From: Hofstenia miamia
Taxonomy: Eukaryota > Xenacoelomorpha > Acoela
Direction of reading: 5' to 3'
Assembly (NCBI GenBank): GCA_004352715.1
Contig: SCFE01000076.1
Location: forward strand, 1,141,967-1,205,966
DNA length: 64,000 nucleotides
Part shown: positions 12,906 to 25,255 of the stretch, in pieces
Layout of the letters: each line of letters starts with the position of its first letter
Numbering within the stretch: the first letter of the stretch is position 1
Made by a program: the position numbers and the translations under genes
The notes under the pieces: model-generated
Told to the model about the DNA's origin: nothing
The model's database searches: none
Seen by the model: the letters and a program-made list of their open reading frames with translations, nothing else

Positions 12906-14693
12906 TCTTTATTAGTTCATGATTATGTGGGCTTAAAAATTTATGAAAAAAACAATAAGAAATGAACAAAAATGCCTGGGTTGTTAGGGTTAAAAAATAA
13001 TTAAACAAAATAATAAGCCTCATTAAGAATTTAAATATGATTACCATAAAACTAGATGCTAGAAGGTAAATCATTTGTTATTTACAATCCTTTATTTGAA
13101 CGGAGAAAAAATATTTTTACGGATATTACTCGCAATGTACATGGGTGTGAATTTAAACGCACTAGTCATTAAATGACGCAATTCTAATAATAAATGCACT
13201 TGTTAATCATGAATTTCTAAGAAAGGCATAAACAGCACTTTGATGTTTGAGTTAAGAATTACATTCAGACATTTCATCAAATTACGTACTAAGGCTTGAA
13301 TTTAAAATGTAAAATACTACGCAGCAGTTTAATTTTACGAAAATCAAAGTGAAATAAAGGGCTATGTTATATTAAAACACAAAATCAATATCAGAGATTT
13401 AATCAATGACAGTTTACTAGAGGTATTAATGTAAGCTAATACTTGAATTTAATAACAGTCCAATCCCTTCTAGATGAAAGACTTTTGGACTATGAAATAT
13501 GCTCAAGAAACAAGTTACAAAAACTAATTGGCAACAATAGAACAAAATAATAATAATGAGGGACTATATTAGCCGCTGAAGTCAAACACTACAAAATTAT
13601 TAAAAGAAAATTCAAGTTTTACGCCAACGGGGCCAGTCATAGGAGATGAAGTGCGCGAAGAGGAAAGAGTAGGCGAAGTGGGAGAAGGGCTTTGCAAAGA
13701 GGAAAGATCAAAGATTTCTTGAAGCTCGGGGCTTACTCAAGATATTGAAATGTATTTAAAACTGCAATTACATGTTGATATTGTTTGAAGTTAGTATAAA
13801 GGATAACAAAAACACCATAAAAAAGTCTTTACTGATAAATAAGAAGGAAAACATGCAATGCATTTATATCTTCAAAGATGCATGGCTTCCTAAATTGTAA
13901 ATGTAGAAGTTATTAAAACGCGCTTAGTTTGAAAATAGAAGATATGGGAGTACGGAGAATTAATCTAGATGAATATCAAAAATTACAATTTAAATAACTC
14001 ATTGCACACACTTATTAGATAATATATATTACCTGAGGAGACCGGTGTAAGCAACCCGTCGAAATTTTTCAAGTTTTCATCGGTTACTAATGCAGTGGTA
14101 CGAGGAGAAGGCCGCACAAAATATCCCTCTCCGTTGCGACCAAGTTTCATTGTCAACTCCACGGGCTTATCATTAATCTAAATAATGTCTAAAAGAACTT
14201 GAAATGCTATATTCAATTATAAATGGCATTCGATTATGCTCGGGATATCGGATAAGTATTACTGTTAAATTTATAAAGCACTTTTTTAAATTGATACATG
14301 ACACTTTAAACCGAGATCAAGTATTGTGATTTCAAATCTATACGAACGGATAGCGCATCACTGTTATCCGCATATCATTCCTGAACTTAACATTGCAAAA
14401 ATCTATTAACCTACTGCAATAGAATTAAGTTATCCTCTCAAACCAATCATTTTGCAAAAAGCTGTTATTAATGGGAATATAACATAAAATTAAAGCATAT
14501 TATGTAATGACCTCAATGTCTACTTCGGTTCCACGACTTCGCAAAACACCGCTTTTTCCAAATCTAACATGGAACGGCGAGGAGCAATAAGTACCATCTT
14601 CTTTTCTTACAATGATAACATCGATTGCCCCAGTCAGATTAGCGGCATTAATGTCCTAAAAAGATAAAAATATACTTTTCTATCGAAAAATTA
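12906..14693. repeat. First copy of a 1.79-kb duplicated block (likely assembly overlap)
   Basis: Bases 12906-14693 recur at 14695-16482 at a constant offset of 1789 wherever compared, with a single N between them at 14694. The block contains lipin exons 2-4. No differences were noticed by eye. An undivided contig-end overlap explains this better than a true tandem duplication. Confidence 0.9.
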
Positions 14694-15411
14694 NTCTTTA
14701 TTAGTTCATGATTATGTGGGCTTAAAAATTTATGAAAAAAACAATAAGAAATGAACAAAAATGCCTGGGTTGTTAGGGTTAAAAAATAATTAAACAAAAT
14801 AATAAGCCTCATTAAGAATTTAAATATGATTACCATAAAACTAGATGCTAGAAGGTAAATCATTTGTTATTTACAATCCTTTATTTGAACGGAGAAAAAA
14901 TATTTTTACGGATATTACTCGCAATGTACATGGGTGTGAATTTAAACGCACTAGTCATTAAATGACGCAATTCTAATAATAAATGCACTTGTTAATCATG
15001 AATTTCTAAGAAAGGCATAAACAGCACTTTGATGTTTGAGTTAAGAATTACATTCAGACATTTCATCAAATTACGTACTAAGGCTTGAATTTAAAATGTA
15101 AAATACTACGCAGCAGTTTAATTTTACGAAAATCAAAGTGAAATAAAGGGCTATGTTATATTAAAACACAAAATCAATATCAGAGATTTAATCAATGACA
15201 GTTTACTAGAGGTATTAATGTAAGCTAATACTTGAATTTAATAACAGTCCAATCCCTTCTAGATGAAAGACTTTTGGACTATGAAATATGCTCAAGAAAC
15301 AAGTTACAAAAACTAATTGGCAACAATAGAACAAAATAATAATAATGAGGGACTATATTAGCCGCTGAAGTCAAACACTACAAAATTATTAAAAGAAAAT
15401 TCAAGTTTTAC

Positions 15412-15524
15412 GCCAACGGGGCCAGTCATAGGAGATGAAGTGCGCGAAGAGGAAAGAGTAGGCGAAGTGGGAGAAGGGCTTTGCAAAGAGGAAAGATCAA
15501 AGATTTCTTGAAGCTCGGGGCTTA
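15412..15524 (-). CDS. LPIN: Probable lipin exon 4 (Ser/Pro-rich linker)
   Basis: A GC-richer 113-nt stretch without stops encodes SPELQEIFDLSSLQSPSPTS and then another Ser/Pro/Thr-rich run. It starts two bases into a codon, which completes exon 3 (phase 1), and ends in phase 0 before GTAAAA. Lipins have a low-complexity, phosphorylated linker after N-LIP, so the content fits. The exon is assigned by phase and composition, not by conserved motifs. An identical copy lies at 13623-13735. Confidence 0.6.
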
Positions 15525-15821
15525 CTCAAGATATTGAAATGTATTTAAAACTGCAATTACATGTTGATATTGTTTGAAGTTAGTATAAAGGATAACAAAA
15601 ACACCATAAAAAAGTCTTTACTGATAAATAAGAAGGAAAACATGCAATGCATTTATATCTTCAAAGATGCATGGCTTCCTAAATTGTAAATGTAGAAGTT
15701 ATTAAAACGCGCTTAGTTTGAAAATAGAAGATATGGGAGTACGGAGAATTAATCTAGATGAATATCAAAAATTACAATTTAAATAACTCATTGCACACAC
15801 TTATTAGATAATATATATTAC

Positions 15822-15966
15822 CTGAGGAGACCGGTGTAAGCAACCCGTCGAAATTTTTCAAGTTTTCATCGGTTACTAATGCAGTGGTACGAGGAGAAGG
15901 CCGCACAAAATATCCCTCTCCGTTGCGACCAAGTTTCATTGTCAACTCCACGGGCTTATCATTAAT
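15822..15966 (-). CDS. LPIN: Lipin exon 3 (N-LIP domain, second half)
   Basis: This 145-nt exon begins INDKPVELTMKLGRNGEGYF, continuing the VDIE end of exon 2 exactly as in the family pattern (VDIEING...V.L.MKLG.NGEAFFV). It ends in phase 1 at a GT donor just after TPVSS. The acceptor is AG before ATTAAT. An identical copy lies at 14033-14177 (assembly overlap). Confidence 0.86.
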
Positions 15967-16300
15967 CTAAATAATGTCTAAAAGAACTTGAAATGCTATA
16001 TTCAATTATAAATGGCATTCGATTATGCTCGGGATATCGGATAAGTATTACTGTTAAATTTATAAAGCACTTTTTTAAATTGATACATGACACTTTAAAC
16101 CGAGATCAAGTATTGTGATTTCAAATCTATACGAACGGATAGCGCATCACTGTTATCCGCATATCATTCCTGAACTTAACATTGCAAAAATCTATTAACC
16201 TACTGCAATAGAATTAAGTTATCCTCTCAAACCAATCATTTTGCAAAAAGCTGTTATTAATGGGAATATAACATAAAATTAAAGCATATTATGTAATGAC

Positions 16301-16444
16301 CTCAATGTCTACTTCGGTTCCACGACTTCGCAAAACACCGCTTTTTCCAAATCTAACATGGAACGGCGAGGAGCAATAAGTACCATCTTCTTTTCTTACA
16401 ATGATAACATCGATTGCCCCAGTCAGATTAGCGGCATTAATGTC
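16301..16444 (-). CDS. LPIN: Lipin exon 2 (N-LIP domain, first half)
   Basis: This 144-nt exon encodes 48 residues starting [18 protein letters not shown] and containing [16 protein letters not shown], the hallmark of the lipin N-LIP domain. The acceptor is TTTTAG, the donor is GTCATT, and both ends are phase 0. N-LIP packs against the C-terminal catalytic domain in the folded enzyme. A base-identical copy of this exon lies at 14512-14655 because of the contig overlap at the N at 14694; only one copy should be counted. Confidence 0.88.
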
Positions 16445-17136
16445 CTAAAAAGATAAAAATATACTTTTCTATCGAAAAATTATAAAATAAAAGATTAGAC
16501 TACCGAAATTTTAATCAGAATCGCATCGATCATTTAAATGATAATTTATAAATTAATCTAACAAATAGTAATGATAAAATAAAACAATTCTTCGCTGTTA
16601 TTTATTATTCACGCGGAAGCTACTCTTTCTCTATAAATCTATATTCACTTAGAGGTGGAACCTGAAATTATTAGTGGCAGCAGTATTGGCAAAAAGTATA
16701 TTTTTTTAGAAAAAAAAACGTTTTAAACGTTTAAAACAATGTTTTATTGCTCTTAGACAGATCAACTCAAGGGTAATAAAATTTTACTGAAAATACATAT
16801 AGTAGCAAGCATTGAGTTATGAGCATACCAACATTTATTTTTCGTTGCATGCAATTCATATTCAGTATTCCTTTTAACAACCCAAGTAAAGGTTCGTATA
16901 TTGATGCATGCAATTCGCAATTATCACAAAATTTAATAGATTTGTCAGTGTGACTATTACAGCATTACCAAATTGAAAGAATGAAAATTGCATTAAGCAC
17001 CACAAAATTTATTGGGTCTCCAATATCCTAAGCATTACCATCTAGTAGTCTAATGAAACAGCATAATATTTTATAAATAATGCGTAGAAAATAGAAAAAA
17101 TATAAAAAATAAATTCACTGGAACATAATAACTTAC

Positions 17137-17187
17137 CTTATAAAAGCCAGCAACATTGTTCACAATATTTGAAAATAATTGAGTCAT
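17137..17187 (-). CDS. LPIN: Lipin exon 1 (start methionine)
   Basis: Seventeen codons, MTQLFSNIVNNVAGFYK, followed by a clean GTAAGT donor (plus strand ACTTAC at 17131-17136). Lipins begin with a short amphipathic helix that binds membrane and ends in a V..FY(K/N) pattern directly before the N-LIP core, as here. The exon ends in phase 0, and the next exon begins in phase 0 with [12 protein letters not shown], which fits the family. The start is the first ATG in frame and its position matches other lipins. Confidence 0.8.
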
Positions 17188-17448
17188 TACAATGGCCAAC
17201 TAAAAACAAAATTCGATGAATAGATACATATATCTGGCGGAAAAAAGCTACGAGGTGTGTTAAATAAAAAACACTATTTAAACCAAGCTTTGAATGTTGA
17301 CAACTTATTTGCATGCATGTGAAAAATGAATATACAAAGAAAATTGTCTTAATTGATAACAAATAGAGACGCTCCATTATGATTAAAATTATATAGGAAA
17401 AGAATATCAATTTTTGCATTTACAAAAAATTAGTGATTTACATAGTAA

Positions 17449-17485
<37 letters not shown>

Positions 17486-20400
17486 TAGTTTATAGGGGAC
17501 TATTTACAATTGAATAGGAGAAAAGCCAAATTTCTGATTAAAATATTACATGAAAATTGGAATCCAGAATGCCAAACTTGACCCTAGTGCTTAAAATCCA
17601 AGTTATTGCGTTAATCATTGCAGAAATAATTTGTGAAGATGAGTGTTTCTACAATTATACAAAGATAAACTGCTAAAATAAAAACCAAATTGAAAATTCT
17701 TAATACCATAAACAACAATTTGACGAATAAAATTTACAATTTACGCAAAACAGTTAGATATGTGTAATTACTGACATTACCGATTTAAGGGAAATACCAA
17801 CTTCGACTATTTGCCAAATTAAAGAAATGTCATTTGATCAAATCTGTATTATCGATATTATTTTAACCAATAAAAGCAAACTCAGGACATTTCTGAAAAA
17901 AACAATAAAAACATTAATTTTTAGTATTGAGAGCGATTACAACTAGAAAATAAAAATTAGATTGTACTTGTCTCCTGTTTGTTTCAATAACATAGTACAG
18001 TTCAGAATAATTGGATTCAGGGAGGAATATGTTTGCTAATTTTTATCAACATATGAAATCTTGAAATCAACATAGGGAAACTTTAGTTTGCATAGCAAAT
18101 CTTAATATCAATATGAACAAAAATTTAGCATGAATGAGGTGTGAAGATCAAAAAACTAGATTTGTCAATCAAAATTTTCTCATATGTACATTAAAATCTG
18201 AGCTTTTTCTATGAAAGCAAGTACATTTAGTTTAGATTACAACTCAATAAACAAATTTTGATATCCCTTTTGTCATTATTGAGACATATTACTCATCTAT
18301 GCTAAATTTTCATTCATATTGTCATAAAGATTTGCTATGTCAATCAGAAGGTTCTCTATGTCAGTTTCAAGATTTAGTATGTTGATAAAAAGTACCAACC
18401 AAGCAATAGTCTGTCATAAATGCAAAAATAATTATGAGATTATATAAGAGAAATAATTGTACCATAGAACAATAGCATTAGCCTGATATACAATGAAGCA
18501 GGTAAACCTAATATTAGACTAGAATATCATTACATGAAATATTTTTGTAGTAAGATTTTCCTTGTCTATAGATGGTGCTTTAAAATCTGATTTATTAGCT
18601 ATCTTAATACATTGATAAAATTTACTTTTGGCCTTAATGGGTAAGCAATATCATATAATGTTCCATAACTCTCAGATTGTTGAAATTTGAAAGCTATTAA
18701 TTCTACTACTGCAATTTAGAAAAAATTCAAAATTAATTGAGCAAAATTGCATTGAATTCACTCCTGAAATCAGGGGAAATTGCATTAAAATATTGAATTT
18801 CATAGTACAGATATGTGAGAAGAAAAGGTATTATCTAAAGTCTATATTTATATTTAAACAGCTTTGATTTCACATATACTTGATTGAAAAAATTGTCCAT
18901 TTATATTGACTACAAAGCACTTGACTTTTTCTCCACTTTCAAACATAGCACTACAATGAAGTAATGAGGTAAATCATATTAGTTTATTATTTTATATATT
19001 GAAATATTTCATAATATCTGTAACAATGTTCTGTGAATTTTTGTAAAGTGTTCCCTATTAATGTTTTTAAGCAGCTAAAATATATTTCTGTATATGCTTA
19101 TGTTTTCGTCATTTCCACCATGTATTACATTGTTACAATTGCATATATTCAAATAAATATAAATATAACATACACTAATAACGACACTCTAAACTGGTAT
19201 ATTTTTAGGTTGAATAATATGAATTAGTTTCTGAGGAACACAGACCATTCTTTGGAGCCCAAAATTGAATCTTCCACTATACTATTAAGGTATGCAACTG
19301 CTTTCTAAATATTTAGGTTTCATCAACTTGTACATATGTGTTATTCTTGCATTGATTTTACATATACTATATTTCTGAAATTTTCTTGAAATTTCAGTAG
19401 TAATTTCAAATATAATTAAATCATTGTTGTTAATGTGAATTTAAGAATTTATGGCATTAAAATTGTTCATATTAAATAAATATATTTTATTTACATTTTG
19501 TGGTTATATATATTTGCATTCATTGATAGCTGTAGTTGAGGATATATACAATATGGCACATAGAGTCCAATACAATATTTGCTTATTTATATAATCACAG
19601 AATTTTATAAAGTTTATATATCATATACACTGATTTTAACTGTCAAATAGCTTATACTTGCAGCTAATTTTAGTACTATACTTCTGCATACAATAAAAAG
19701 CAATTTTTCTTTGAAATATTTCACATTAACTTTCAATGATTAATTGCACATTGTTTCCTGTCTATTGAGTATGCAATCAAATGTGGTTTTGTGGTTTTCC
19801 AATTCTGCACAATCAACAATGAAATAATTACCTTTTAGAAGCAATCTGTGCATTCTAACCTAATAACACTTAAAGCAGTCATATGCATGATTAATAAATT
19901 ATTCAGTTATTTGGGTAACTGTGGAACTTGGAGGAATTAAGCTTATTGCAATGAACATCAGCTTAAACTTTTCTAACATCAATTACATATATGCATCATT
20001 CAAAATTATGTGATTATAAACTCAAATTTATTAAAGCTATTTAGTTTAGAAGTTTTCATCTGAAGTTTCTTAAACCAGGCAAGCTGGATTATGCTTAATG
20101 CCAATTCTTAATTTTATTATAAAATGCCAAATAATGTGACTCATTCAAATTAATTTAGGTGACCAATTAGATCTATTGTCAATCAACAGCCTATCATTTT
20201 ACTTAAGCATTGTACAATGAAATTTAAATTTTTATTAATCATGAAGGTTAAATTAATTCCTGCAAATAAGAAACTATGCAACCACATATTGTTGGCTCCA
20301 TACTGATTCAGTCCCCTTGCAAGAATTGGATGTGTTAGTGCCTGATTTGAATTTGATAGCAAATATTAATTTGAATTGTTTCTGATTGAAGTTGAAAGGT

Positions 20401-20984
20401 TGATAATTGTTCCACTCTACTTGGTTCTTGATTACATTCTGATCCAGTGGGCTCAGTTCTGCAGGACTCTCCTATGTATGTATGTATGTATGTATGTCTG
20501 CTTTACTTCCTGTACAAAACAACAAAGTTGTTTGTAAGATGGAACATGACAATTACTATAGGAATGGCAAGCAGGTTCCATATAATATATACATACATGT
20601 GTTATATATAAATGATTTCTTAAAGTGCACTGACTGAACTTTTGGAAATGTTATCTTGCATCTTGACTTTGATGTTGAAAAAGGAATTGATTTATGAAGC
20701 ATGTGATCTCTGTTTTCTTTAATCTTTGTTACAGTTCTTATAAATTTCTTGATGAAAGCACCATTAACTTCCTCTACCAGGATAATTATCTCTATTTTTG
20801 CTAATTTGACAATATTCTAATTGGTTTCTGCAATTTCTTCCTTTCACATTCTAAAAGTTCTGGAATTTATACCTCCTCTGCATACATATAGATGGGTAAA
20901 ATATATGTTCAGAATACAAACATTTTCATGTCATCTTTCAGATAGTTAATGAAATAATTAAGTTTTTGTATTCTTAGGTATGCT
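17188..20984. other. Upstream of lipin; no gene seen
   Basis: The first ~750 bases upstream of the lipin start have normal CpG content and an (AT)n run at about 17446-17480. Beyond about 17.95 kb CpG nearly disappears and the sequence is AT-rich with no coding signal I can support. No clear promoter element is visible by eye. Confidence 0.55.
20472..20497. repeat. (TATG)n microsatellite
   Basis: About six copies of the tetranucleotide TATG. Confidence 0.95.
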
Positions 20985-22200
20985 ACTTTTATTATAGAAT
21001 TAACATGAGAACTCCAACACAGCTGTCAATGTGGAGATATTTAAACATTTTTACATTTTCAATTTCATTTTTCCCAAAATGAAATTTCTCAGTAATTATT
21101 TTTTTAAGACACTCTTTCCTGATGTTTGGTTGCACAATAATTAATTCCTTTGTTTTTGAAATATTCATTTTTAAGTTTCTACTTTCCAAAGCTTCAATTG
21201 CCTTTTTTACTGTTATTTTGTATTCATTGAAGTCTTCCCTAGCATTGTTGCATCTGATTTTTCCAATTACTCTCATATCATCTAAGTATTTTGAAATATC
21301 TAATTTTACTTCTTCTGTGTATTTATCTTTGTCACAATGTATTCTTTAAGACCAATTCGTCATGTATGCCTTTACCCAATCTGACAACCAAGGTGATGTT
21401 TTGCCTACCTTATTTATTGTTATTAAATGCACTCAAATAATCAAAAAACACCATTCAAACAATTGACATCTCAGTTAGATTAAGACATGAATATATAAAT
21501 TGCATTGTATATAGCAATATATCAGCTGTTCCATTATTTTCTTTATATGCAAATTGTGATAGATCTAAATTATCTTTCATTTTTTGCATGTATACATCAA
21601 TGACACATTTATCAACTACTCTAACAATAACTGCAGTTACCATAATTAGACAGAAAAATTTTAAACTTTCTGGAGTTATTTCAATAACACTTACAGTTTT
21701 TGGCACTGCTGTCATTACTGATTTCTTCCATTTTTCAGGGTAAATTCTTCTTTTGAAACACTTATTAAAGTTCTTCATATATAGTATAGAGAGAATTTCA
21801 TTAAAGTTTCTATATACCCATGTAGGAATATCTGACAGACATTTTGATTTATCACATTTAATCTTTTTCAATATATATCTTATTTGCTCAACACTAACAG
21901 TTGGCGAATTTTCCTTGACAACTTGGATTTCCAGCTGTACATCATTTCATTTTTCTCCACTAAACCTAGTAAAATGTGTATTTAGAAGGTGTGCTGTTGA
22001 TTCAGTCATCCTAATTTCTTGTTGTTTCAGTTTCAACTTATTATTTATTGTATCATAAATATTTTCTCTGTTCATTGCGTCAATTTTCCTTCTTCAATTG
22101 AGTTTGACTCATTTAGAAATTTGTTGCTGTAAGAAATTTCTCTGCTTTTGATTACTGCTGTTCTATGCTATCTTCTTTGCTACTATCAGTGAATCAATTT
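20985..22200 (-). pseudogene. L2/CR1/Jockey-like LINE reverse transcriptase, fossil
   Basis: Minus-strand blocks read as a non-LTR reverse transcriptase. One block has SDIPTWVYRNFNEIL and YPEKWKKSVMTAVPKT (the '.P..WK...V.P..K' motif). Next come DKCVIDVYMQKM and LDLSQFAYKENNGTADILLY ('.Q.AY....ST.D.L'). A region in the position of the catalytic box reads YLDD instead of the usual FADD. The last block has SRNLKMNISKTKELII ('L.lN..KTKE') and FKYL. Frames change at least twice (near 21.3 and 21.9 kb), so it is inactive. No 5' endonuclease domain or 3' tail was recognised. Confidence 0.68.
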
Positions 22201-24340
22201 CATCATCTTTAACTTTGTCCATTCTATATTGTGATATTGTATATCTATGAAATATAGAAATATGTATCCAGATATAGGTCAAAAGCACATATCAATAATT
22301 CAATAAATGTAGTTAATTATTTTTCAAACTGTGCATAACATTTCAGTCCAAAATCAAATCATATTACTATAGAATATCATCATTTGATTTTAAAATTAAA
22401 TGCAATTAAGCAATTTTTTAAAATTTCCTATAAGGTATGTATAATTTAAGTATAAAAAAAGTGTATATTACATTGCTTTTATTAATTTCTCAATTATTTA
22501 GGTTGACTACATAGTGAGAAAAATACTTTTTGAAGAAATAAAGTTCATCTCAAACACTTGGAATAAACATAACAGTTATACAATTTGTATTACGTAAAAT
22601 ACTGGATATTCAATAATTTTTCAAGAATTGAAAACTTCATGAGCATTTATATTTAGACTAGTTTTTTCATTAATGCTACATAAATTAATATTAAAAATAA
22701 TCAGTTCAAAGCAGTCAATTTTTTTAATTCCTAATACAGTCAGCTAAATGAATAAAATGTATATGCATATTAACATATAATCTTAGGCATTTTTGTGAAA
22801 TTGTAATGATAATGTGGTATCAGTGCAAAGGAATTGTTTAAACATCAAGATAAAATGAGTACATTAAATTTCAAATAATTTTATGTTAATATTTAATTTG
22901 CACTGCATTACTTGACTGCAAGAGGGCTTATAAACACTTCATTAAATTTTGTCTAATGGTTTAGAATTATTTCCTGAGCCAGTTCTTTGGTAAGGCTCTT
23001 ACAGATTTGATCAATTGCCTATCTGCAGATTGTCTGTTGAAGCAGGTCAGGAGTATTAGTTCAGTTTTATCAGAATTCACAAATCATGTCCAGGACAAAA
23101 CAAGATCAGATATCAGAGTTGACACTATCCAGGTCACCTAATCATTTTGATATAATTTTGTTATCATAGATGGAAAACATTCATTACATATGTTGTATGC
23201 ATCATAGGTTGGTGTGAAACAACAAAATATTTTTATATGGTCTCTGGACATGGCTTGGAAAAGCTTGAAGGCTTACAAGGAATTTTTGCTAAAAGAACAA
23301 CTACCTAAAAGTTGATGATTTACAAAACTATTTAATAAGACTAACTTAGCTATATTTAGGTGCGCATCAAAACCAAGTCACAAGAAGTAAGCTATCCATA
23401 CTAAAACAATACTTTTTATGCTGAAAGTGTTTAATAAATTGCATTTGTAAATGAAAGAGTTAAAAAAAAGTTAAGCATATGTAATTGCTTCATGAACATA
23501 TATATCTGACAATATGTGTTTAATCAATAAATTATCAAACATTCAAAACCTTGCATCTTTTGCAGATAAGAAATAATTATATTGTTATCAGTTAATTACT
23601 ATTATTTGGCACATGAAATTTCTACATGCTTGGAACTTTCATTATTTCATTTAATTTGGCAAAATGAAAATGGGGCTATTTTTTAGGTTGAATTTCTGCT
23701 AATTTTGAAAACACAGTAAAATTGAAACAGAAACTGATTTTGTACCTGCCACATATTTGCCTATATTTTCACAGTATGAGTTTGTTTACAGATACTTGTG
23801 AATTTTTCTGGTGTTTTATTATTTCTATTTCTGATATTCCCCTTTAAGCTGAATAGGCAATATCAGGTGCCCTTGTTTATCAGTGTTTAAAATAGGGAGA
23901 TTATTGTATGTTGATTTTGAGATAAAGGGAAATAGGACCTTATTGAATATTTGTTTTGTGTCATCCTGATGGTACTGAGGAAGAGCTGTCATTAAATCTG
24001 CATTAGTATGTTGTTTCCCTTTTCAATGATTGATGGTAAAATTGAAATACATTAGTTATTCAATTCAACAAACTATTATGTTGGACTGGTCACCTGAAAA
24101 TTTCTTTAGCCAACTGAGCCTAGAATAGTCACTGCAAACTGTAAAATGTGACTGACTGAGCAAGAAATAGCAAAATTTTTTGAGGCTCTCAACAAGAGCA
24201 AGCATTTCAACTTTGGTGGACCCATAGATAAGCTCTGTTTGTTTGAGTTTCCACTAAAAATTGAATTGGAGATTTGGTACTATTGATGAAATTAGTGTCA
24301 TAGTCAACAATGAATTCCTTGGAGAAGTCAGGTGTATTTA
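22201..24340. other. No gene recognised
   Basis: AT-rich, CpG-depleted DNA with no supported coding signal and no clear repeat boundary. Confidence 0.5.
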
Positions 24341-24342
24341 AG

Positions 24343-24515
24343 TGAGCATAATCCAAGAATTAACACTGCTAAAAAAAGAACAATAAGAGATTAGTCAATC
24401 AATGAAGATTATCATCAAATTATGATGAAATTAAAATTAATTGTAAATCAAATTCAATTTAAGTTTGTCATCATTAATTTTGTAAAATGCAACTAAGAAA
24501 CAATATTTACCTCCA
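24343..24515 (-). mobile_element. Gypsy LTR fragment, reverse orientation
   Basis: Begins GCATAATCCAAG and continues through the AACACTGCTAAAAA and TTGTAAAATGCAACTAAGAA words that end the LTR seen at 41896-43030, but in inverse orientation. Similar inverse copies lie at 49360-50282 and 50491-51003. Confidence 0.55.
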
Positions 24516-24539
24516 GATAAATCCACACTCATGTACTTC

Positions 24540-24782
24540 CATTGTTGATCAAGTAGTTCCAAGTCACAGCTCAACAAAGTAACTTATGTGTTCCCTATCC
24601 TAACTCAGTGAACCCTCAAGGCTGGATATAACTGACTTAGACTCAATTTGTAATGTGTAATTTTGTACTTCACAACCTAGCAATGATACTAGCTGCTTAA
24701 TAAATAGTACTTCAGCCATTACCAAAAACTATTGGCTTTAATTAATACAAATAAACAAAGTAAATAGTTACTTGCAGCTTCC
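24540..24782 (+). mobile_element. Gypsy LTR fragment, split by the Polinton
   Basis: Matches the LTR family through CAGCTCA...AACTTATGTG...CCCTATCCTA...CTCAGTG to TTGCAGCTTCC, where homology stops at the Polinton end. The remainder of the same LTR resumes at 47043 (GCTTCCTACCTTACATTT). The split point carries the Polinton target duplication GCTTCC. Confidence 0.7.
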
Positions 24783-24934
24783 AGTAGTAAAGGGGACTCG
24801 TATTTCATGCCGCTTTTTTCTAATTGGTTGAGAGGTGGGTGCTATTTCATTCCACTTTTTTCTGATTGTGCAAGAGGGGTGGCCTTTGACCTGAGACACT
24901 GTGGATATTGCTGATGGTGTTGTACTGACATCAT
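24783..24934 (+). repeat. Polinton left terminal inverted repeat
   Basis: Inverted match to 46893-47042, from AGTAGTAAAGG through CTTTTTTCTAATTGG and TGGCCTTTGACCTGAG to GTTGTACTGACATCAT. It contains two tandem sub-repeats of about 40 bp, each with a C(A/G)CTTTTTTCT(A/G)ATTG core followed by an AAGAGG/GAGAGG word. Confidence 0.85.
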
Positions 24935-24989
24935 GGAAGTCATGTACTTTTACTAGTTTTTGTATTATTTATGTGATCTAATTTAGTTT

Positions 24990-25255
24990 TACATTTTTTT
25001 TTACTTTTCCACATTAACTTACATTTTTTAGTTTTACTTTCCCACATTAACTTACATTTTTTAGTTTAACTTTCCCACATTAGCTTACTTTTTTTTTAGT
25101 TTTACTTTCCCACATTACCTTACTTTATATGTATTAATTTCCCACATTTACATACTTGGTTAAAAAGTGGAATCAAAAAATATTTTAAAGTAAAAATAAT
25201 TTACATACTTGTTTTAAAAAGTGGAATCGAAAAAATATTTCCAAGTAAAAATAAA
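24990..25255. repeat. Short tandem repeats beside the left Polinton TIR
   Basis: Four imperfect ~35-bp units of the form TTAGTTTTACTTTCCCACATTA occupy about 24990-25135. Two ~58-bp units containing AAAAAGTGGAATC follow at about 25155-25255. No coding potential. Confidence 0.8.

Larger units (their letters stand above)
14695..16482. repeat. Second copy of the 1.79-kb duplicated block
   Basis: Partner of 12906-14693; see that entry. It begins immediately after the N at 14694, and unique sequence resumes at about 16483. Confidence 0.9.
6878..17187 (-). other. LPIN: Lipin gene (phosphatidate phosphatase), partial
   Basis: This spliced minus-strand gene encodes the N-terminal half of lipin, a Mg2+-dependent phosphatidate phosphatase that makes diacylglycerol for membrane and storage lipids and can act as a nuclear co-regulator. 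Eight exons with GT-AG borders are listed separately. They cover the start methionine, the N-LIP domain, a Ser/Pro-rich linker, an acidic segment and the conserved DGVYLDQL...DP block. Splice phases agree between exons 1, 2, 3 and 4, and again between 8734-8983, 7942-8209 and 6878-7046. They do not agree across 13.6 to 11.8 kb or across 11.8 to 9.0 kb, so at least one exon is missing in each gap. The catalytic HAD domain (DxDxT motif) is not seen above coordinate 1 and probably lies outside the window. Confidence 0.85.

Noticed and set aside
12661-13074. 137-codon minus-strand frame, hydrophobic, in a lipin intron (partly repeated at 14648-14863)
   Set aside because: AT-driven Phe/Ile/Leu-rich sequence with no motif; the second copy is only the assembly overlap.
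12900-16482. True tandem duplication of lipin exons
   Set aside because: No divergence noticed, intronic sequence included, and a single N exactly at the junction indicate an unmerged overlap.
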